Assembly (NCBI GenBank): GCA_003712125.1 | Contig: RHLF01000002.1 | Coordinates: 248,001 to 312,000 of the forward strand | Length of the DNA stretch: 64,000 nt | Reading direction: 5' to 3' | DNA from: Allomuricauda sp. | GTDB lineage: Bacteria; Bacteroidota; Bacteroidia; Flavobacteriales; Flavobacteriaceae | Shown: one piece after another, positions 44,106-53,592 of the stretch | How the letters are laid out: every line of letters starts with the position of its first letter | Numbering within the stretch: position 1 is the first letter of the stretch | Notes under the pieces: generated by a model | The model's database searches: none | The model's input: the letters and a program-made list of their open reading frames with translations, nothing else | What the model was told of the DNA's origin: nothing | Program-made: the position numbers and the translations under genes

Positions 44106-44510
44106 TCAGGATTCGATACGCAATTTACTTCTTGAAAGTTGCTCTTTTTGGAATTGACTAGGTGATTTGCCTGTTTTGGTCTTAAATAAAGTGCTAAACG
44201 AGCCCACACTCTCGAAACCCACGGCATAACAGGTTTCCGTTACCGATAGTTTATTAAGGAGCAATTCCTTTGATTTTTCGATTCGCTTGTCAATCAAATA
44301 TTGTCTTGGCGTCACGCCATAATGCTTTTTGAAGAGACGCAGTAAATGGTATTTTGAGACAAAACGGGTGTGGGATAAGAAATCCAAATTCAAATTACTT
44401 TCATAATTGTTGTCAATGTAATTTCGCATACCAATGACAGTCTCGATTTGTTTGTCATTGGAAAAGCAACTTTCCTTTATCCGCTTTATTTCCGATTCGT
44501 AAAACGTCAT
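44106..44510 (-). CDS. AraC-family regulator (DNA-binding domain only)
   Basis: 134 residues holding just the AraC/XylS DNA-binding domain with its two HTHs (LNLDFLSHTRFVSKYHLLRLFKKHYGV and SVTETCYAVGFESVGSFSTLFKTKTGKSPSQF). No ligand-binding domain, similar to small SoxS/MarA-like regulators or to activators that respond through a partner protein. First gene of a minus-strand unit with two VOC genes. Confidence 0.92.
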   Translation of the reverse strand: MTFYESEIKRIKESCFSNDKQIETVIGMRNYIDNNYESNLNLDFLSHTRFVSKYHLLRLFKKHYGVTPRQYLIDKRIEKSKELLLNKLSVTETCYAVGFESVGSFSTLFKTKTGKSPSQFQKEQLSRSKLRIES

Positions 44511-44566
44511 CCTTGTTCGGTTGGTTCAAAACAAAGGTTGAAAACCCTGTTGCAGTTGGGTCTTGC

Positions 44567-45109
44567 TTACCAAGTATGCTCCCTGTTCTTTAAGATTACC
44601 AATGTGATAATATAAATCAAAACAATCCCAAAAGGTATGGCCACAAACCGATAGTCTGGTAAGAGATACCAAAGTGCAAGTACCAATACTGTTCTGGTCA
44701 AGGTATGAAAAATTCCGCACCAGTGCTTTATAATCCATGAGAAGGGCAACCACATTAATCCCGTTAAAATACCCACGGTCATGGGCAAGGAAGTATGATC
44801 AACCAGAAAAAAGGGAATTGCTATTGCATATACCAGAATGGCCTGGGCCGCTGTAAAAAGAAATAGGGTGTCGAATTCATTTTTTGGTTTTGTCTTGTCA
44901 AGGAAGTTTTCGCCCGTATACTTCGAGATAAATAATCCAAGATAGACAATGCTACCTGTTCCGATAAATATGGCCCAAACTGCGATGAAATCCGAGAAAA
45001 ATATCCCAATACAACCTATAATGGTCCAGATTATTAATCCGGCCAATGGAGTGGCAAGAAATTTTTGTTTGGCAAATTCAATTCGCTGTTGCTCTAAGGT
45101 TCGTTCCAT
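44567..45109 (-). CDS. Multi-pass membrane protein, unknown function
   Basis: 180 residues from the ATG at 45109 (MERTLEQQRIEFAKQKFLATPLAG); an upstream start at 45211 adds a segment that does not look coding. Five or six helices (about 20-40, 45-63, 85-105, 110-130, 135-170) with a short polar loop containing KTKPKNEFDT. No function assigned. Monocistronic and divergent from the Nramp-like gene. Confidence 0.75.
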   Translation of the reverse strand: MERTLEQQRIEFAKQKFLATPLAGLIIWTIIGCIGIFFSDFIAVWAIFIGTGSIVYLGLFISKYTGENFLDKTKPKNEFDTLFLFTAAQAILVYAIAIPFFLVDHTSLPMTVGILTGLMWLPFSWIIKHWCGIFHTLTRTVLVLALWYLLPDYRFVAIPFGIVLIYIITLVILKNREHTW

Positions 45110-45323
45110 TGATTTGTTTTCTATTGCTATATATGAATGTTTCTTTACGCTTAGTAGGCTTGAAGTTAAGCAATTGTGGCAATAAATTATGGGCATTACT
45201 GGGGTTGCCAAATTGAATATCCGCTATAGGCACCATGGTTGGGGTACGAACTGATTATAATTGACAATACCATCCCAAAATCACGTTTGATTTTTTACTT
45301 TTAGAATTGTTCAGTATAGTTCA

Positions 45324-46937
45324 ATGAAAGACGATTCGCCACTACCTTCCTCAGATTCTTTATTTAAGCGTGGTATGCACTATGCCCGTATGAGTGGCCC
45401 TGGATGGATACAGGCCGCTGTCACCTTGGGAGGTGGCACACTTGTAAGTGCCCTTTACCTTGGGGTAATCGGAGGTTTTGAATTCCTTTGGTTACAGCCT
45501 TTGGCCATGCTGTGCGGCGTAATCATGCTGTCTGCGCTTTCATACATTACTTTGAGCATTCAAGAGCGACCCTTTAGAGCCGCAAAAAAAAGAGTTTCAC
45601 CTGTGCTGGCTTGGGGATGGTTGGTAGCTACCGTAGTAGCCAACGTAGTGTTTTGTGCTTCACAATTTGCCCTGGGTACCGATGCCATACAAAACAATTT
45701 AGGTCTTGACGGCAATCCATTTTTGATTACAGCCTTACTTTTTTTGGTGAGTATGACATTGATTTGGCAGTTTTCAGGAAAGGGCAGAGGTGCCGTGTTA
45801 ATTGATCAGATCATTAAAGTGCTTGTTGCCGTAATAGTTTTGGCATTTATTGCGGTTGTCGTTTTATTGATTGCCAAGGGTGAAGTTGCTTGGGGTCAAA
45901 TTGGTTCGGGACTGCTACCAGATTTCAGCGCCTTGTTCCACCCAACAGAAGCTTACGAACCATTTATTGCGAAGGCAGGGAGCTATGGATCCTTTTGGTC
46001 AGAATATATCGTGACCAATCAACGAAATATTATCATTGGGGCCTTCGGCACAGCAGTTGGAATCAATATGACTTTTTTATTGCCCTATACCATTCTGAAA
46101 AGGAAGTGGGGTAAGAAGCATCGTGAATTGGCTCGATTCGATTTGCTATTGGGTCTATTATTGCCTTTTATCCTTGGGGCCTCTGCGTTAATAATCGCTT
46201 CTGCTTCTCAATTTCATGCCAATGAAAGCGCATCGGTTAACGAACAAGCTTACCACGAGGTTTTGGATGCACGATTATTAGAAGAACATAAGGGTTATGC
46301 CCATTACACCATAACACAAAAAAATCAGCTAAGAACAACGGTTAGCCAAGCAGATAAAAAATTGGCAATACTGCTTTCAAAGCGCAATGCGAAAGATTTG
46401 GCTGTGGCATTGGAACCATTTTTGGGGCAATGGGCACAATTGATTTTTGGCATTGGAATATTGGCCATGGCCCTGAGCACCATGATCGTTCATATGATGA
46501 TGAACGGCTATGCTTTTAGTGAAGCGATCAATAAATATGGAAATAGAAAGGTTTTTTTCTTGGGCGCATTAATCCCTGCTTTTATGGGTCTTGTATCCCC
46601 CATAATTTGGTCTGGGAGTATTAAAAGTGCCTTGGTGATCCCCGCTTCGGTAATCGCCACTACCTTACTACCCATTGCTTATTTGATCATAGTCTTGTTA
46701 ATGAATTCGCGCTCGGCTTTACAATCGGAGCTACCGAGAAACCGATTCGCTATAAATTTACTTATGTTTATTGCCATGGGATTTGCCAGCTTTGCCTCAT
46801 TTTGGGCATTGTGGGGAAAAATGGGTAGTCCTAATCCGTTTGAAAGATTCCTGGCAATTGGGGCCATAGTTCTTTTGCTGGTTTTGATTCTTATGGGGTG
46901 TTATAATTTTTACAGGAAGGAAAAAAAGAGTTTATGA
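45324..46937 (+). CDS. Nramp-fold transporter without canonical metal-binding motifs
   Basis: 537-residue inner-membrane protein of about 11 helices that by overall sequence belongs to the Nramp (LeuT-fold) superfamily: it opens MSGPGWIQAAVTLGGG. The TM1 DPGN motif is replaced by TLGGGT (about 34-39) and the TM6 MPHN motif by INMTFLLPYT (about 247-256), so the usual Mn2+/Fe2+ ligands are missing. An insert of roughly 60 polar residues (about 295-365) lies outside the helices. Its stop overlaps the Gfo/Idh gene by 4 bases (ATGA). The substrate is therefore open: a different metal (as in Mg or Al transporting relatives) or a sugar-derived solute (inference). Confidence 0.85.
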   Translation: MKDDSPLPSSDSLFKRGMHYARMSGPGWIQAAVTLGGGTLVSALYLGVIGGFEFLWLQPLAMLCGVIMLSALSYITLSIQERPFRAAKKRVSPVLAWGWLVATVVANVVFCASQFALGTDAIQNNLGLDGNPFLITALLFLVSMTLIWQFSGKGRGAVLIDQIIKVLVAVIVLAFIAVVVLLIAKGEVAWGQIGSGLLPDFSALFHPTEAYEPFIAKAGSYGSFWSEYIVTNQRNIIIGAFGTAVGINMTFLLPYTILKRKWGKKHRELARFDLLLGLLLPFILGASALIIASASQFHANESASVNEQAYHEVLDARLLEEHKGYAHYTITQKNQLRTTVSQADKKLAILLSKRNAKDLAVALEPFLGQWAQLIFGIGILAMALSTMIVHMMMNGYAFSEAINKYGNRKVFFLGALIPAFMGLVSPIIWSGSIKSALVIPASVIATTLLPIAYLIIVLLMNSRSALQSELPRNRFAINLLMFIAMGFASFASFWALWGKMGSPNPFERFLAIGAIVLLLVLILMGCYNFYRKEKKSL

Positions 46938-47977
46938 CTTTTGGAATAATTGGGGGAGGAATGATCGCAAAGTTTCATGCACGGGCCATTCAAGCATTAG
47001 AAGGGTCTGAATTGGGCGGTATTTATGCGCGCGATCCTGCCAAGGCGGAAGCGCTTGGCAAAGAATTTGGTTGTCGGTATTATTCCAATCTAGCAGAATT
47101 GCTCAACAACCCGTCAATTGATATTGTCACCATTGCTACCCCTTCTGGGGCACATTTAGAACCTTGTTTGGCAGCAGCAAAAGCAGGAAAGCATATTGTT
47201 TGTGAGAAACCGCTGGAAATTAATCCGAACCGAATTCAACAAATGATCCATGCAGCGAAAGAAGCCGGGGTGGTCTTAAGTGGGATATTCAATAGGCGTT
47301 TCAACCCAGCCTTGCAACACTTAAAATTGGCCCTTGAAAATAACCGATTTGGTCAACTCACCCTTTGTGATGCCCAAATTAAATGGTTTAGAGACCAAGC
47401 TTATTACGATTCGGGAGCATGGCGCGGAACATGGGATCTTGATGGGGGCGGGACCCTTATGAATCAAGCCATACATACCATTGACCAATTGCTTTATTTG
47501 GTTGGTCCTGTGAAACGTTTGTCCGGGTCGGTTGCCACTTTAACCCATACCAGAATTGAAGTTGAAGATACTGCTGTTGCGCTCTTGGAATTTGAAAATG
47601 GTGCCCGAGGAAGTATCCAAGCCTCTACGGGATGCTATGCTTCGGACGGTCATCCCGCCCAAATCCAAATTTGTGGCGAAAGCGGTTCGGTCTTTATGAA
47701 GGACGAAAAGTTTAGTGTTTGGGATTTTAAGGATAGCTTACCAGAAGATGCCATTGTGCATAACACCTTGATGGAGGGCAACGAAAAGGCATTGGGGGCC
47801 AGTGATCCAAAAGCGATTAACTATATCGGGCATCAGCGAAATTTCGAGGATGTTATCGAAGCGGTGCAAAATAACCGGACGCCTTTGATTTCAGGTCAAG
47901 AGGCATTGAAGTCCGTTCAACTGATAACAGCAATATATGCTTCAGCACGCAATAATGGAGCTTGGATTGCTCTTTAA
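46934..47977 (+). CDS. Gfo/Idh/MocA-family oxidoreductase
   Basis: NAD(P)-dependent sugar or inositol-type dehydrogenase, 347 residues. Rossmann motif GIIGGGMIAKFHARAI at 4-19, the CEKPLEI lysine motif at about 90-96, and the substrate-side GGGTLMNQAIHTIDQLLYLVG with catalytic-type Asp and His (about 172-192). Coupled by an ATGA overlap to the Nramp-like transporter and followed by a TIM-barrel isomerase, so it probably acts on a sugar or sugar acid handled by these neighbours. Confidence 0.92.
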   Translation: MTFGIIGGGMIAKFHARAIQALEGSELGGIYARDPAKAEALGKEFGCRYYSNLAELLNNPSIDIVTIATPSGAHLEPCLAAAKAGKHIVCEKPLEINPNRIQQMIHAAKEAGVVLSGIFNRRFNPALQHLKLALENNRFGQLTLCDAQIKWFRDQAYYDSGAWRGTWDLDGGGTLMNQAIHTIDQLLYLVGPVKRLSGSVATLTHTRIEVEDTAVALLEFENGARGSIQASTGCYASDGHPAQIQICGESGSVFMKDEKFSVWDFKDSLPEDAIVHNTLMEGNEKALGASDPKAINYIGHQRNFEDVIEAVQNNRTPLISGQEALKSVQLITAIYASARNNGAWIAL

Positions 47978-47997
47978 TCTTAAGGAGAAAAATCGAT

Positions 47998-48879
47998 TTG
48001 GACAGCAATTATAAAAATAGACTTTCAGGATTTACCGATGAAGCTTCCCCTGATTTGAAAGAACAGATTAAACTGACCAAGGAGCTTGGCTGGAGTTTTA
48101 TTTCGGCCCGGACAATTGGATCAGCCAATATTCATGATATTTCCGATTCCGCTTTTGAGGATACCGCAAATGCTTTGTCCGAAGCGAACATAAGAGTGGT
48201 GGAGTTTGGCAGCCTTATTGGCAACTGGGCAAAGTCAATACAGTCTGATTTTGAAATCACTAAAAAAGAAATCGATGCGTGTATTCCTCGAATGAAAAAA
48301 TTGGGGGTGAAATACGTAAGGGTGATGTCCTATGCCCAAGAACCTTGGGGCGAAGAACAATATGAAAAAGAGCGGTTTAAGCGGCTGAATTATATCGTCC
48401 AGCGCTTCAAGGATGCAGGTTTGACCGCCTTACATGAAAATTGCATGAATTGGGGTGGTTTCTCAGCGAATCATACCCTTCGACTTCTAAATGCGGTACC
48501 TGATCTGCAGTTGGTTTTCGATACGGGGAATCCCATCTTCCAAAAAGATCGATCTAAAGAAGCGCCTTACCCTTGGCAAGATTCCTTGGAGTTCTATCAT
48601 GAAGTCAAGCATGCCATCGCCCATGTTCACATAAAAGATGCTGTAATGACGGCTCAAAATACGCCACAATATACCTTTCCTGGAGAGGGCCTTGGTCATG
48701 TCAAAACGATTGTAAAGGATCTAATTGATAACGGCTATGAAGGGATGTTTGCCGTTGAGCCCCATATGGGAAAAGTTTTTCACGATGCATCACAAAATCA
48801 AGATGATGAATATGCCTATTCGATATTTAAGACCTATGCCCAGCGGTTTGAACTAATGTTGGCAGATGTAATACCCTAG
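47998..48879 (+). CDS. Sugar-phosphate isomerase/epimerase family protein
   Basis: AP-endonuclease-2-like TIM barrel (xylose-isomerase-like), 293 residues from the TTG at 47998. No ATG lies before the conserved SGFTDEASPDLKEQI start; this TTG is preceded at a good distance by AAGGAG, while another in-frame TTG at 47962 overlaps the previous gene. Metal-binding residues are expected in ALHENCMNW, LVFDTGNP, VHIKDA and the FAVEPHMG end. It could epimerise a sugar acid or keto-sugar produced by the Gfo/Idh enzyme. Its 3' end overlaps uxaC by 4 bases (convergent). Confidence 0.88.
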   Translation: MDSNYKNRLSGFTDEASPDLKEQIKLTKELGWSFISARTIGSANIHDISDSAFEDTANALSEANIRVVEFGSLIGNWAKSIQSDFEITKKEIDACIPRMKKLGVKYVRVMSYAQEPWGEEQYEKERFKRLNYIVQRFKDAGLTALHENCMNWGGFSANHTLRLLNAVPDLQLVFDTGNPIFQKDRSKEAPYPWQDSLEFYHEVKHAIAHVHIKDAVMTAQNTPQYTFPGEGLGHVKTIVKDLIDNGYEGMFAVEPHMGKVFHDASQNQDDEYAYSIFKTYAQRFELMLADVIP

Positions 48880-50282
48880 AAATTAAAATAATTTTTTGCG
48901 TTCCTGTAGCAAATGTCCTCTACCATGTTTCCAATCCATTTGATATCATTGGGCAATTCCCCATTTTCAATGTCTTGACCCAAAAGATTGCATAGAATTC
49001 TTCGAAAATATTCATGTCTCGGAAATGATAACAGGCTACGACTATCAGTAAGCATTCCCACAAACCTGCTTAATAAGCCCATATTGCTTAGGGTATTGAT
49101 CTGCCTTTCCATACCGTCTTTTTGGTCTAAAAACCACCAAGCCGACCCCCATTGAATTTTACCCGCGGAACTACCATCATTAAAATTTCCAGCCATCGTG
49201 GCAAAGAGTTCATTGTCTTTTGGATTCAGATTATATAAAATGGTTTTGGCCAGTTTGCCTTGGTCATCCAAGCGATTCAAAAAGGCAGATAGGCCTCTCG
49301 CTTGTTCAAATTCACCGATGCTATCTGCCCCTGCATCTGCTCCAAGCATCCGTGTCAAACGGTTACTATTATTGCGCAAGGCTCCCAAATGAAATTGCAT
49401 GGTCCAGTTTTTTTGATGGTAAATTTGAGCCAGTTCATAAAGGGTTGCCATTTGAAATTGGGCGACTTCATCAGGTGATAGGCTTTCATTGGCCCTTCTC
49501 CGTAGCAAAATTACATCGAGGTTTTTGCCAGAGTATTCGATATCATACAATTGTGATAAACCATGATCTGCCAATAGACATCCGTGATTTTCAAAAAATG
49601 AAATACGTTGTTCTAAAGCCGAAATCAGATTTTCGAAGGTGGTAATCTCTTTTCCCTCAATTTCCTCCAACTTTGCTAAATGATTTAGAAAGTCAGGGTT
49701 ATCAATAATCATTAAGTTATCGGGCCGAAATGTTGGAAGCATTTTTAGGTCCGAATTTGAATTTTTATGTGCAATATGATTTTCTAAACTATCGGTGGGT
49801 TGGTCGGTGGTGCAAATTACCTCGACCTTCATTTTATGCAAAAGCCCAAGAGCAGTTGAGGAGCTTTGTTGTAATTGAACTTTTGTTCGATCATAAATGG
49901 CATCGGCCGTTTTGCCGTTGAGCAACTCATGTATGTCAAAATACCGTTGCAATTCCAAATGCGTCCAATGGAACAAAGGATTTCTTAGGGTATAGGGGAC
50001 CGTTTCGGCCCAGTGCTGAAATTTATCCCTGTCAGAGGCATCACCCGTTATGTATTTTTCAGCAATGCCATTGGCCCGCATTGCCCGCCATTTGTAGTGA
50101 TCTTCCTTCAGCCAGAGTTCCGTTATGTTTTCAAATGTCTTATTTGATGCAATATGGGCGGGGTCGAGATGGTTGTGATAGTCGATAATAGGTTGTGGCT
50201 TCGCATATTCATGATACAAAACTTCAGCACTTGAATTCTGCAGCAGGAAATGATGATCTAAAAAGGCCTTTTTCATTTGCAT
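48876..50282 (-). CDS. uxaC: Glucuronate isomerase
   Basis: Uronate isomerase converting D-glucuronate to D-fructuronate (and galacturonate to tagaturonate), amidohydrolase-fold metal enzyme of 468 residues. Zinc-site motif IDYHNHLDPAHIA at about 33-45; the WRAMRANG segment, CTTDQPTD, and the FHLGALRNNNR-type motif are conserved. Last gene of the minus-strand SDR-uxuA-uxaC unit, 2 bases after uxuA. Confidence 0.95.
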   Translation of the reverse strand: MQMKKAFLDHHFLLQNSSAEVLYHEYAKPQPIIDYHNHLDPAHIASNKTFENITELWLKEDHYKWRAMRANGIAEKYITGDASDRDKFQHWAETVPYTLRNPLFHWTHLELQRYFDIHELLNGKTADAIYDRTKVQLQQSSSTALGLLHKMKVEVICTTDQPTDSLENHIAHKNSNSDLKMLPTFRPDNLMIIDNPDFLNHLAKLEEIEGKEITTFENLISALEQRISFFENHGCLLADHGLSQLYDIEYSGKNLDVILLRRRANESLSPDEVAQFQMATLYELAQIYHQKNWTMQFHLGALRNNSNRLTRMLGADAGADSIGEFEQARGLSAFLNRLDDQGKLAKTILYNLNPKDNELFATMAGNFNDGSSAGKIQWGSAWWFLDQKDGMERQINTLSNMGLLSRFVGMLTDSRSLLSFPRHEYFRRILCNLLGQDIENGELPNDIKWIGNMVEDICYRNAKNYFNF

Positions 50283-50284
50283 TG

Positions 50285-51460
50285 TTACATGTTTGATTTG
50301 ATGATGCCTAACTCTAATCCGCGAAGCTCTGCAAGGCCACGTAAACGACCGATTGCAGAATACCCGGGATTGGTTTTTTTCTTGAGGTCATCCAACATTT
50401 GATGTCCGTGATCCGGACGCATTGGAAGGGAGCAGTCTTGCAACTTTGCAGCTTGCAATAGCTTTTTCATAACGGTATACATGTCAACATCCCCTTCCAA
50501 ATGATTGGCTTCATAAAAGTTCCCTTTCGCATCTCGTTTGGTAGCACGTAAATGAATAAAATGAATGCGGTCTTGAAATTGACCCACCATTTGTGGCAAG
50601 TCATTATCGGGCCGTACCCCGAACGAACCTGTACAAAAACATAGCCCATTGTTTGTTGAAGGTACTTGGGAAAAAATATAAGCAACATCCTTTGCCGTAC
50701 TCATAATTCTAGGAAGCCCTAATAGTGGAAATGGAGGGTCGTCAGGATGAATAGCCAGTTTAACCCCCGCTTGCTCAGCAACAGGAACGATCTCTTTTAA
50801 AAAGTGCACCAGATTGGCCCTTAAAGTTTCCGCACTTATGCCTGCGTAACTATCTAAAATGCCTTGAAACGTCTTTAAATCAGAGACACCATTTGTTGTC
50901 CCACCGGGCAAACCGGCAATGATGTTTTCGGTCAGTTTTTGTTTGTCCGTTGTTGACAAGGCCAAAAAAAATGTTTGCGCAGCTTGAAATTCGGGTTTAC
51001 TGTAATGTTCAGAGGCATTCGTTCTTTGCAACAGAAATAAATCGAAGGCCGCAAATGCCGTTTTATCAAAATACAGGGCGGTTGACCCGTCCGGCATGGG
51101 ATAGGTCAAATCGGTACGCGACCAATCCAATACGGGCATAAAATTGTAGGTAACAATTCGAATACCACATTGGGCCAAATTTTGAATGCTCTGTTTGTAA
51201 TTGTTTATGTAGGTTTTATAATCTCCAGACTTACGTTTGATGTCTTCATGCACCGGGATACTTTCGACAACCGACCAGCGCAGACCCGCCCCTTCGATGA
51301 GCAGCTTTCGTTGTTGGATTTCTTCTACCGGCCAAACTTCCCCGTTGGGTATGTGATGTAGGGCGGTGACAATACCTGTTGCTCCCGCTTGTTTTATAGC
51401 GGAAAGATCTACCCCGTCATCAGGGCCGTACCAACGCCAAGTCTTTTCTAATTTTCTCAT
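50285..51460 (-). CDS. uxuA: Mannonate dehydratase
   Basis: Converts D-mannonate to 2-keto-3-deoxygluconate; Mn2+/Fe2+-dependent TIM-barrel enzyme, 391 residues. Canonical opening [21 protein letters not shown] and [16 protein letters not shown]; metal-binding [15 protein letters not shown] (about 236-250), [13 protein letters not shown] and MRPDHGHQ near the C-terminus. It sits between the SDR (16 bases upstream) and uxaC, completing the glucuronate-to-KDG pathway. KDG kinase and aldolase are not in the window. Confidence 0.96.
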   Translation of the reverse strand: MRKLEKTWRWYGPDDGVDLSAIKQAGATGIVTALHHIPNGEVWPVEEIQQRKLLIEGAGLRWSVVESIPVHEDIKRKSGDYKTYINNYKQSIQNLAQCGIRIVTYNFMPVLDWSRTDLTYPMPDGSTALYFDKTAFAAFDLFLLQRTNASEHYSKPEFQAAQTFFLALSTTDKQKLTENIIAGLPGGTTNGVSDLKTFQGILDSYAGISAETLRANLVHFLKEIVPVAEQAGVKLAIHPDDPPFPLLGLPRIMSTAKDVAYIFSQVPSTNNGLCFCTGSFGVRPDNDLPQMVGQFQDRIHFIHLRATKRDAKGNFYEANHLEGDVDMYTVMKKLLQAAKLQDCSLPMRPDHGHQMLDDLKKKTNPGYSAIGRLRGLAELRGLELGIIKSNM

Positions 51461-51475
51461 TTGAAAACCAACTTC

Positions 51476-52273
51476 TTATACACCGCTAAAGGCGCTAAAT
51501 CCTCCATCTACTGGAATGATGACCCCATTTACAAAACTTGATCTATCATCACACAGCCAAAGCAAGGTGCTCAACAGCTCCTCTGGTTTGCCAAATCGTT
51601 TTGCCGGAGTTTGATTTAATATGGTTTCTCCTCTTGGGGTCAGACTGCCATCATCATTTACCAATAATTTACGATTTTGGTCAGCGATAAAGAATCCAGG
51701 GGCAATAGCGTTCACCCGAATACCCTCACCATACTTGCTTGCAAATTCAACTGCCAGCCAGCGCGTGAAATTATCCACGGCGGCTTTGGAGGCGGAATAC
51801 CCAACAACCCGTGTAAGGGGCAATTGGGCTGCCATGGAGGAAATATTTATGATACATCCCGTGCCCTGAGCAATCATCGGTTTTGAAAAGGCCATAGATG
51901 GAATAACCGTTCCTAACAAATTTAGATCGGTTACCTGTTTGAATGCTTCAAGGGAAACATCGGCGAAGGCTTGATCTGGTTTGATTGTTGCTCGAGGGTG
52001 GTTACCTCCCGCTGCATTGATCAGAATGTCGACCCTTTGGGCCTGCTTTAAAACGGCTTGTACAGCCGTTTCAACAGCTTGCTGATCCAGTACATCACAG
52101 GTAAGGGTATGGATTTCAAGATGTTGACTTTTTAGGGCTTCTTTCAGCATTTGCGATTTTTCAGCATCCCGGCCCAACACATAAACCCTTGCACCGCGTT
52201 CAGCCAACCCTTTTGTAAAGGTGGTGCCCAGGGTACCATTTCCTCCGGTTATTACGGCAACTTTCCCTTTCAT
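51476..52273 (-). CDS. SDR-type fructuronate reductase (D-mannonate oxidoreductase-like)
   Basis: Classical short-chain dehydrogenase of 265 residues: GGNGTLGTTF cofactor motif at about 10-19, NAAGG at about 87-91, catalytic YSASK at about 158-162 preceded by the Ser in INISSMAAQ. Placed first in the operon with uxuA and uxaC, it fits the reduction of D-fructuronate to D-mannonate, the step that links them; enterobacteria use an unrelated UxuB for this. Function rests on context, as SDR sequences do not fix substrate. Confidence 0.87.
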   Translation of the reverse strand: MKGKVAVITGGNGTLGTTFTKGLAERGARVYVLGRDAEKSQMLKEALKSQHLEIHTLTCDVLDQQAVETAVQAVLKQAQRVDILINAAGGNHPRATIKPDQAFADVSLEAFKQVTDLNLLGTVIPSMAFSKPMIAQGTGCIINISSMAAQLPLTRVVGYSASKAAVDNFTRWLAVEFASKYGEGIRVNAIAPGFFIADQNRKLLVNDDGSLTPRGETILNQTPAKRFGKPEELLSTLLWLCDDRSSFVNGVIIPVDGGFSAFSGV

Positions 52274-52394
52274 TCTAGAAACTTAAAATTTTTAAGGACG
52301 AAATACAATGGTTGATCTATTCAATTTAGTCAATGTCAATGTGAATGTCCACTAACCTTTTCAACACAAAATACCCGACTGACCTTAAAGATAA

Positions 52395-52420
52395 TTGATA
52401 ATTCGAATTTGTTATTTTTG
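52395..52420 (+). promoter_or_regulatory. Promoter TTG-N15-TATTTTTG
   Basis: TTG at 52395-52397 and TATTTTTG at 52413-52420, 22 bases before the ATG at 52443. An in-frame start at 52395 would fall inside this promoter, supporting the later ATG. Confidence 0.55.
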
Positions 52421-52442
52421 CCCCTCATTTAAATTATGTAAG

Positions 52443-53375
52443 ATGCAAGATGGTATTTACGCCAAATTCAATACGACCAAAGGAGAAATCTTGGTCAAAC
52501 TCACTCATGACAAAACACCGGGTACGGTAGGTAACTTTGTGGCCCTTGCCGAAGGGAGTATGAAAAATACTGCCAAAGCTGAAGGTGAGCCCTATTACAA
52601 TGGGCTTACGTTTCATAGGGTCATTCCCGATTTCATGATTCAAGGAGGCTGTCCGCAAGGCACAGGAACAGGTGATGCGGGTTATAAATTCGACGATGAA
52701 TTCCATGATGAACTGACCCATGATGGTCCTGGGGTACTTTCCATGGCCAATGCTGGGCCAGGTACCAATGGCAGTCAATTTTTTATCACCCACGTGGCAA
52801 CCCCATGGTTAGATGGGAAACACACCGTTTTTGGACATGTAGATCATGGTCAAGAGGTGGTTGACGCCATTGCCCAAGGCGATAGCATAGACAGTCTTGA
52901 AATTGTTCGAGTAGGTGAGGCCGCCAATCAATGGGATGCCATGCAGGCGTTTCAAGAGTTCGATGCTGCAAAGGAAAAAAGATTGGCAGAACAAAAGGCT
53001 AAAGCAGAAGCTGAATTGGAAAAATTGGCCGCAGGTTTCGACAAAACCGAAAGTGGATTGCGGTATAAAAAGATAAATACTGGTAGCGGTGCAAAGGCAG
53101 AAAAAGGAAAAAAAGTATCCGTGCACTACGAGGGTAGTTTGACTAACGGTCAAGTATTTGATTCTTCCTATAGTCGCAACCAGCCCATTGATTTTCAATT
53201 GGGCGTAGGGCAAGTGATTCCTGGTTGGGATGAAGGTATAGCACTATTGCAAGTAGGGGATAAGGCTCGTTTTGTCATTCCGTCCCATTTGGCTTATGGA
53301 AGTCGAGGAGCCGGAGGTGTCATTCCACCTGATGCCACACTTATATTTGACGTAGAGTTGATGGATGTCAACTAA
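52443..53375 (+). CDS. Cyclophilin-FKBP fusion peptidyl-prolyl isomerase
   Basis: Two unrelated prolyl-isomerase folds in one 310-residue cytosolic chain: a cyclophilin domain at about 1-165 ([40 protein letters not shown]), a charged Ala/Glu/Lys helix (about 170-205), and an FKBP domain at about 210-310 ([52 protein letters not shown]). No signal peptide from this start. It acts in protein folding; the double-domain form is known in Bacteroidota. A strong terminator follows. Confidence 0.93.
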   Translation: MQDGIYAKFNTTKGEILVKLTHDKTPGTVGNFVALAEGSMKNTAKAEGEPYYNGLTFHRVIPDFMIQGGCPQGTGTGDAGYKFDDEFHDELTHDGPGVLSMANAGPGTNGSQFFITHVATPWLDGKHTVFGHVDHGQEVVDAIAQGDSIDSLEIVRVGEAANQWDAMQAFQEFDAAKEKRLAEQKAKAEAELEKLAAGFDKTESGLRYKKINTGSGAKAEKGKKVSVHYEGSLTNGQVFDSSYSRNQPIDFQLGVGQVIPGWDEGIALLQVGDKARFVIPSHLAYGSRGAGGVIPPDATLIFDVELMDVN

Positions 53376-53414
53376 TAAAAATTTAGACAGTCGTATGACT
53401 GCACAACTGATGAG

Positions 53415-53441
53415 AAGGACTTTCCGATTCGGAAGGTCCTT
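53415..53441 (+). terminator. Rho-independent terminator
   Basis: Stem AAGGACTTTCCG / CGGAAGGTCCTT (one T-G pair) with loop ATT, followed by TTTATTT on the plus strand; 39 bases after the stop of the cyclophilin-FKBP gene. It abuts the stop of the minus-strand micro-ORF at 53443. Confidence 0.85.
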
Positions 53442-53442
53442 T

Positions 53443-53526
53443 TTATTTGGCGCGCTTACTGCTCACGAATAAAAGAAGCAGATTAAGCAACAACAGCATA
53501 ATCAAAATGGTAAAAAAGGTTTGCAT
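53443..53526 (-). CDS. 27-residue membrane micro-protein
   Basis: MQTFFTILIMLLLLNLLLLF followed by VSSKRAK: one leucine-rich helix with a central Asn15 and a short basic tail, i.e. N-out or N-in single-pass topology with positive charge at the C-terminal side. It has a promoter-like TTG-N16-TACTTTG just upstream, only 4 bases before the ATG, which would give a nearly leaderless mRNA. It aligns without gaps to the proteins at 53593 and 28479 (identical Phe4, Ile7, Leu11, Leu12, Asn15, Leu19), the main reason to call it real. Confidence 0.55.
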   Translation of the reverse strand: MQTFFTILIMLLLLNLLLLFVSSKRAK

Positions 53527-53530
53527 CGTC

Positions 53531-53556
53531 CAAAGTATTACACGGGGTTTATACAA
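53531..53556 (-). promoter_or_regulatory. Promoter-like TTG-N16-TACTTTG for the 27-residue protein
   Basis: TTG (complement of 53554-53556) and TACTTTG (complement of 53531-53537), one base short of the TAnnTTTG consensus, ending 4 bases before the ATG. Confidence 0.4.
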
Positions 53557-53592
53557 CGAACACTTGTACGTTAAAAAACCCTACTTCAGATG

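Noticed and set aside
52336-52353. Three near-identical hexamers (TCAATG, TCAATG, TGAATG) upstream of the uronate operon
   Set aside because: Too short and simple to call an operator; no symmetry and no regulator gene adjacent.
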